In this document: one piece after another, positions 21,741 to 25,345 of the stretch
How the letters are laid out: each line of letters opens with the position of its first letter
Position numbering within the stretch: position 1 is the stretch's first letter
NCBI RefSeq assembly: GCF_001186125.1
Contig: NW_014040496.1
Location: forward strand, 50,028 to 75,372
DNA from: Sphaeroforma arctica JP610
Lineage: Eukaryota > Opisthokonta > Ichthyosporea > Ichthyophonida
Direction: 5' to 3'
Length of the DNA stretch: 25,345 bases
Translations under genes and position numbers: made by a program
The notes under the pieces: generated by a model
What the model was told of the DNA's origin: nothing
Seen by the model: only the letters and a program-made list of their open reading frames with translations
Database searches by the model: none

Positions 21741-23305
21741 TATATTGTGTAGAAAATAATACTCAACAGTTACAATGTATACGTTAAGTGCTCAAATATG
21801 ATATTCCACTAAGGCCCAGTGGAAATTAAATACATATATTGACAACTCGCAACACTACATATTTCGATTTTTAAAATCGAGTAGCTCACATGACCTAAAT
21901 ACCCCTGCGGCCTGTGGCCTGTAGGCTGTGGGGAGGGTTTTTTCTTTTGTTATGTAGCGAATTTTATTTTGTTTCGATTTCCATTTGCGTGTGTGGCTGA
22001 CTGGCTGTGGCCTGTGGGCGCCGTGGCCCTTGTGTGGGCTGTGTGGCTGTAGAAAGTTTACGGAATTTCGTTTATTGCGTACATACGATATTAAATATTT
22101 AATTCGACCTATCGCCTCTCTGCGTTTCGAATTTCGAGTTTGGGAGTCTGGGTGTCTGAGGCGTTTCAGCGTACTTTGGGACTTTGAGTTTGGGCCCTGG
22201 AGTCCTGGACTCTGGAGAGCTATGGCCCTGGAGGGGCCAGTGGCCACTGGGTAGGATATTTTTGTTTCAAATTTTACAAGTTTGATGCAATTTCTAAAAA
22301 TCGTCTGACAGCCTTTTGGATACTGTGACAGGTGCATTTTTTTTGAATTGGGAATACTTCAGGACAGAAATCAATCTCCACAAAGATAAATCAAATCATA
22401 AAGGCTAGAGTCAAAACCTAGCTGGCCCAAAACAAGAGATTTTCGAGGAAATTTGGAGCGAAACCGAAAACTTGTGCAGCCGGCATATGACTCATTAATT
22501 TTTTTACTACACGAGTTCTCATTTGGCGCCTTTTTAACATCCAAAATCTATTGGCTGAGAATCAGTATTTTAGATTAACCGGCTCCTTTTATGGAATTTT
22601 AAATTTTTTACAGATTCTTGTTTCCGTTTTCATTTGCTACAAGGTTTTAAAAAAATAGTACGAGATTTGTATCATAGATGGACATTAGGAGTTCAGGACA
22701 TGACCCATATCTATTCAAAAGTGCCCCACAGGCCACAGGCCCAGGTAACACACCCCAGTCCCCGAATCCCCACCGTGACTGGCCTCAGTGGCCCAGTAGT
22801 GTGACAGCTGTGGCCTGTCTTGTGAGACTGTGGTACTGTCAGTCGACAACGGATATAAATTCGGCTTCTTTTCAACTTCAGCAGCCTTTGAGTATACTGC
22901 CAAGTGCCAACCGTGAACTTGTTGGTCTTAAAAAAAACCAAACAAAAAAAAACAAAAAAAAACGAACCACAAGCAGTTGATAAAGCGAACCAATCATTTC
23001 TTGATAATTGAAGAATTTCACAAAATTAATGATATTTGATCACACACACAAGAGCGGTCTGAACTCTGAAGAGGTTACTCGCAAGAAAAACACGTTTCGA
23101 ATGTTTTTCTACTGAGTTTACAGACAGCAGTTTACAGTTCACGGTTTATATGCGCGCCTAACGGGTCATCATAATCTTGTTCCATTCCAAGAGAGCAACA
23201 AGATGATGGATCCATATTTTAGTTTAGTCTGCCGGTCTCAAAAATTAATCCAAGAGTACGAAACTATCATCAGAATATACGTTGATATTATCTCCACCTC
23301 GATCC
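21741..23305. other. Gene-free interval with GC-rich word clusters
   Basis: No supported exon. The interval contains patches of low-A sequence made from TGGCC and CTGTGG words at 21905-22050 and 22140-22250, and their reverse-complement style at 22722-22850. AT-rich DNA lies between. It should include the 5' flank of the membrane-protein gene on its left and the 3' UTR of the Ser/Thr-rich gene on its right. A (CAAAAAAA)n-like stretch lies at 22929-22963. Confidence 0.65.
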
Positions 23306-25203
23306 TTAGCACCATCTTGACTGGGATTCGGAATTAATGCAATCGGCCGATTGCTCTCTTGCTGTGGTGTGTAGGGAATTTCCTGCTGACTGGTCTCGGT
23401 TATGTGTGGGTTCATCACAGCACGCGGAGTCTTCATCTATCCTATCCCGCCTCCGAACGTTCGCCGGTTCTTTATTGGCTTTAGACGAGCTAAAACTTGC
23501 AACAAATTGTGACGATTCTGCCGCAGGGTTGTCTACCGGTGAAGACCAGGTTGATCCCTTCAACATCGCCCATCGGTCGCCCACTCCCATATCCTCGACA
23601 GCTACACCGTCCGGGGTTTGACGGGGAAGTGTCCGACCATGTGGATTCGGCGATACGCTACGTTCGGATCCCGCCTCCTCTTGAGATGCGGATAGCGTGT
23701 GCTCCTCTTTACTTGGAATGTGCGACTCGTTGTTGGTGTCTTTTGAATTGGAGCCATCCCAGCTGGTGTTGGGTCCTGTGTCGTTCGCACCATCTTTTGA
23801 ATTGCTCGAGACTTGCTTTCGTTTACTTTTCTTCCCACCCAGCAAGCGTTTAAGTTTTCCTTCCTTCTTTTCCTTCTCTTTTGTGGGCGTCTGTACACCA
23901 GCGATTTCCCTTGAGCCCGGTCTCGAATTGGTATTACTTTTGTATCCTTTCTTGATCTTGTCGGGCTGTATTGTGGAAGTGGCTGTTCCCGATTGTGGTA
24001 AAGGTATGTGGTGTTGCGTATGAGCATTGTAATCGGTACCATGATGTGTACTTTCACCCTTGCCTCTTAATAATATTTGGTTCGGGCTGGGTATTGACTG
24101 ATGAATCGTCGCCGCCATCATCGAATCCACCTGCGGACTGACAGCTGATTCGCTGAGCGAGTTCCCGTTTGCAATCTTCACTGTGTCACATTCTGTTCCC
24201 TTCCCTTGGTCTGCACGCGGATAGTTTCCAGGACTTCCAGTTGAAGAACCCAGCGAGTTTTTCCGGTGTATATCCAAGCTCAATGCTGCAGTCGCAGCAG
24301 GGCTTGCAAGAAGATTGCCGGATGTAGGGTTTTCTAATCGTGTGCGGGGGCCACCTGACTGACTGACTTGAAGTGTGGATGTTTCCACATAATCGCTAGT
24401 AATAACTGCTGACCCTTCCCCCTTGGGTTCTTCATCCCGACTTTGTGGTACATCTGAACTAGTGGTTGTGTGTTCAGTACTCCTGTTACAGCTGGATGAG
24501 ACGGAAGCGTTTTCTACTTTACGGGGGGTTGGATCATCGCCTTGAGCTATGGCATTTTTTGGCGATGTCACTTCAGACTTCGATTTGCTTATATAGTGAT
24601 TATGGTCGATGTTTTTGGTATTAATATTGTCATCGACCACTGCTGTCCTATGTTGAGCATCTCGTATTTCACTGGCAGCTTTACCGTGATTTTGAAATGG
24701 TGTATGCCTAGCTGTCCCTCCTCCAGACGTGCGGAGAAATTCAGGCTCAGACATGCCGCCTCTGTGATGCGATCTCCTTTGTTTGTCTGGATAGAAGGAT
24801 GTTTCGCTATCCGTCTCTTCCAACGTACTTTGCGTGTAGTATACATCCACACTCATTGATCGTATGGACCTCATGGCATCCATCCGTAGGAGATCCCCTG
24901 CGATTGAAAGCGAGTTCCGCATATCATCACACATCACACTCGTGCTTTTGCTTTCTCTTAAGCTCGCCGCTAACTTGCGTTTCTCTCGATATAGCCCAAA
25001 ATGTAGCTGTTCGGGACTTCTGTGACTCTCAAAATTGTTGGGTGATCGCTCGCTAATTGTTTCGTCCGTTGTTGAATTGGTGGTGTTTGTCGCGTCGGAG
25101 TGTTCGGTGTTTTCATATCTCGGCATAGTATCGGGAGAGCGTCCACTACTATCATTCCTCCAGCCATCAGTTTTGGGACTCTCAGTCACCCAAGGTGCTT
25201 CTC
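23306..25203 (-). CDS. Ser/Thr-rich, largely disordered protein (last exon, 5' part outside window)
   Basis: One open exon of 1898 nt encodes about 632 codons including TAA at 23306-23308. The acceptor is CTCTAATGCAG before 25203 and implies an incoming phase-1 intron. I do not recognise the protein. It is rich in Ser, Thr, Asn and Gly, with many SP and TP sites and R-x-x-S motifs (RSIRSMS, RKNSLG, RESKS), so it is probably a phosphoprotein. A strongly basic stretch (KLKRLLGGKKSKRK, about 23825-23880) could bind membrane phosphoinositides or act as a nuclear signal. No catalytic domain is visible; one may lie upstream of the window. A second frame stays open across the last 190 bp (see findings), so the C-terminus is uncertain. 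The reading upstream of 25203 into CA/TA repeats is intron, not protein. Confidence 0.8.
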
Positions 25204-25228
25204 CTGCATTAGAGTGTTGCAAGTGGGT

Positions 25229-25345
25229 TGATGAATATATATATATATACATACATACATACGTACCTACATACATACATACATACATATACAATACATA
25301 CACACACACACACTCACTCACACACACACGCACAACACACACACA
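25229..25345. repeat. Compound TA / TACA / CA microsatellite at the right edge
   Basis: (AT)n, (CATA)n with CGTA and CCTA variants, then (CA)n with CACTCA and CACGCA interruptions, running off the window. It lies in the intron preceding the last exon of the Ser/Thr-rich gene. Confidence 0.92.

Noticed and set aside
21855-22337. Open frames on both strands, 160 and 89 codons
   Set aside because: They run through the GC-rich word patches, have odd composition and lack splice or start context.

Overview
This is a eukaryotic nuclear window. Every gene is interrupted by spliceosomal introns, most with GT(A/G)AGT-type or GTATGT donors and a pyrimidine-rich stretch before the acceptor AG. Non-coding DNA is AT-rich and full of TA/CA microsatellites and short tandem duplications. 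The gene content (a BAR-RhoGAP of the ARHGAP17/ARHGAP44/SH3BP1 type and a long Wee1 kinase), together with dense introns of roughly 100-1400 nt, suggests a protist on the animal/fungal side of the tree. A unicellular holozoan such as an ichthyosporean is my best guess; this is inference and species cannot be fixed from the sequence.

Layout. 1-5985, plus strand: the 3' part of a BAR-RhoGAP gene, 14 visible coding exons, whose 5' end is unresolved or lies left of the window. 5986-6254: short gap between two convergent genes, built mostly of a 94-bp tandem duplication. 6255-16521, minus strand: a Wee1-family kinase gene that I could chain through 20 exons with all splice phases consistent (about 998 codons). 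16522-19259: no gene seen; holds a 49-bp duplication, a CCGG palindromic tract and a 35-bp minisatellite with a 105-bp higher-order period. 19260-21740, minus strand: a three-exon gene for a 291-residue membrane protein made of two copies of a four-helix unit; I cannot name its family. 21741-23305: no gene; odd GC-rich patches of TGGCC/CTGTGG words. 23306-25203, minus strand: the last exon of a large Ser/Thr-rich protein of unknown function that continues beyond the right edge behind a microsatellite-filled intron.

Functionally, the RhoGAP should bind curved membrane and switch off Rho-family GTPases, and the Wee1 kinase should inhibit CDK1 by tyrosine phosphorylation. Nothing suggests that the four genes form one pathway.

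The most distinctive pattern is that tandem duplications repeatedly coincide with splice sites. In the Wee1 gene the acceptors of exons 6 and 12 and the donor of exon 4 are each copied inside tandem repeats, and the start of exon 14 has a degraded copy in the preceding intron. Similar duplications sit next to a RhoGAP donor and inside an intron of the membrane-protein gene. The other notable points are the enlarged insert of the Wee1 kinase domain with a CxxCH motif, a cluster of six TP sites in its N-terminal region, and the duplicated membrane protein.
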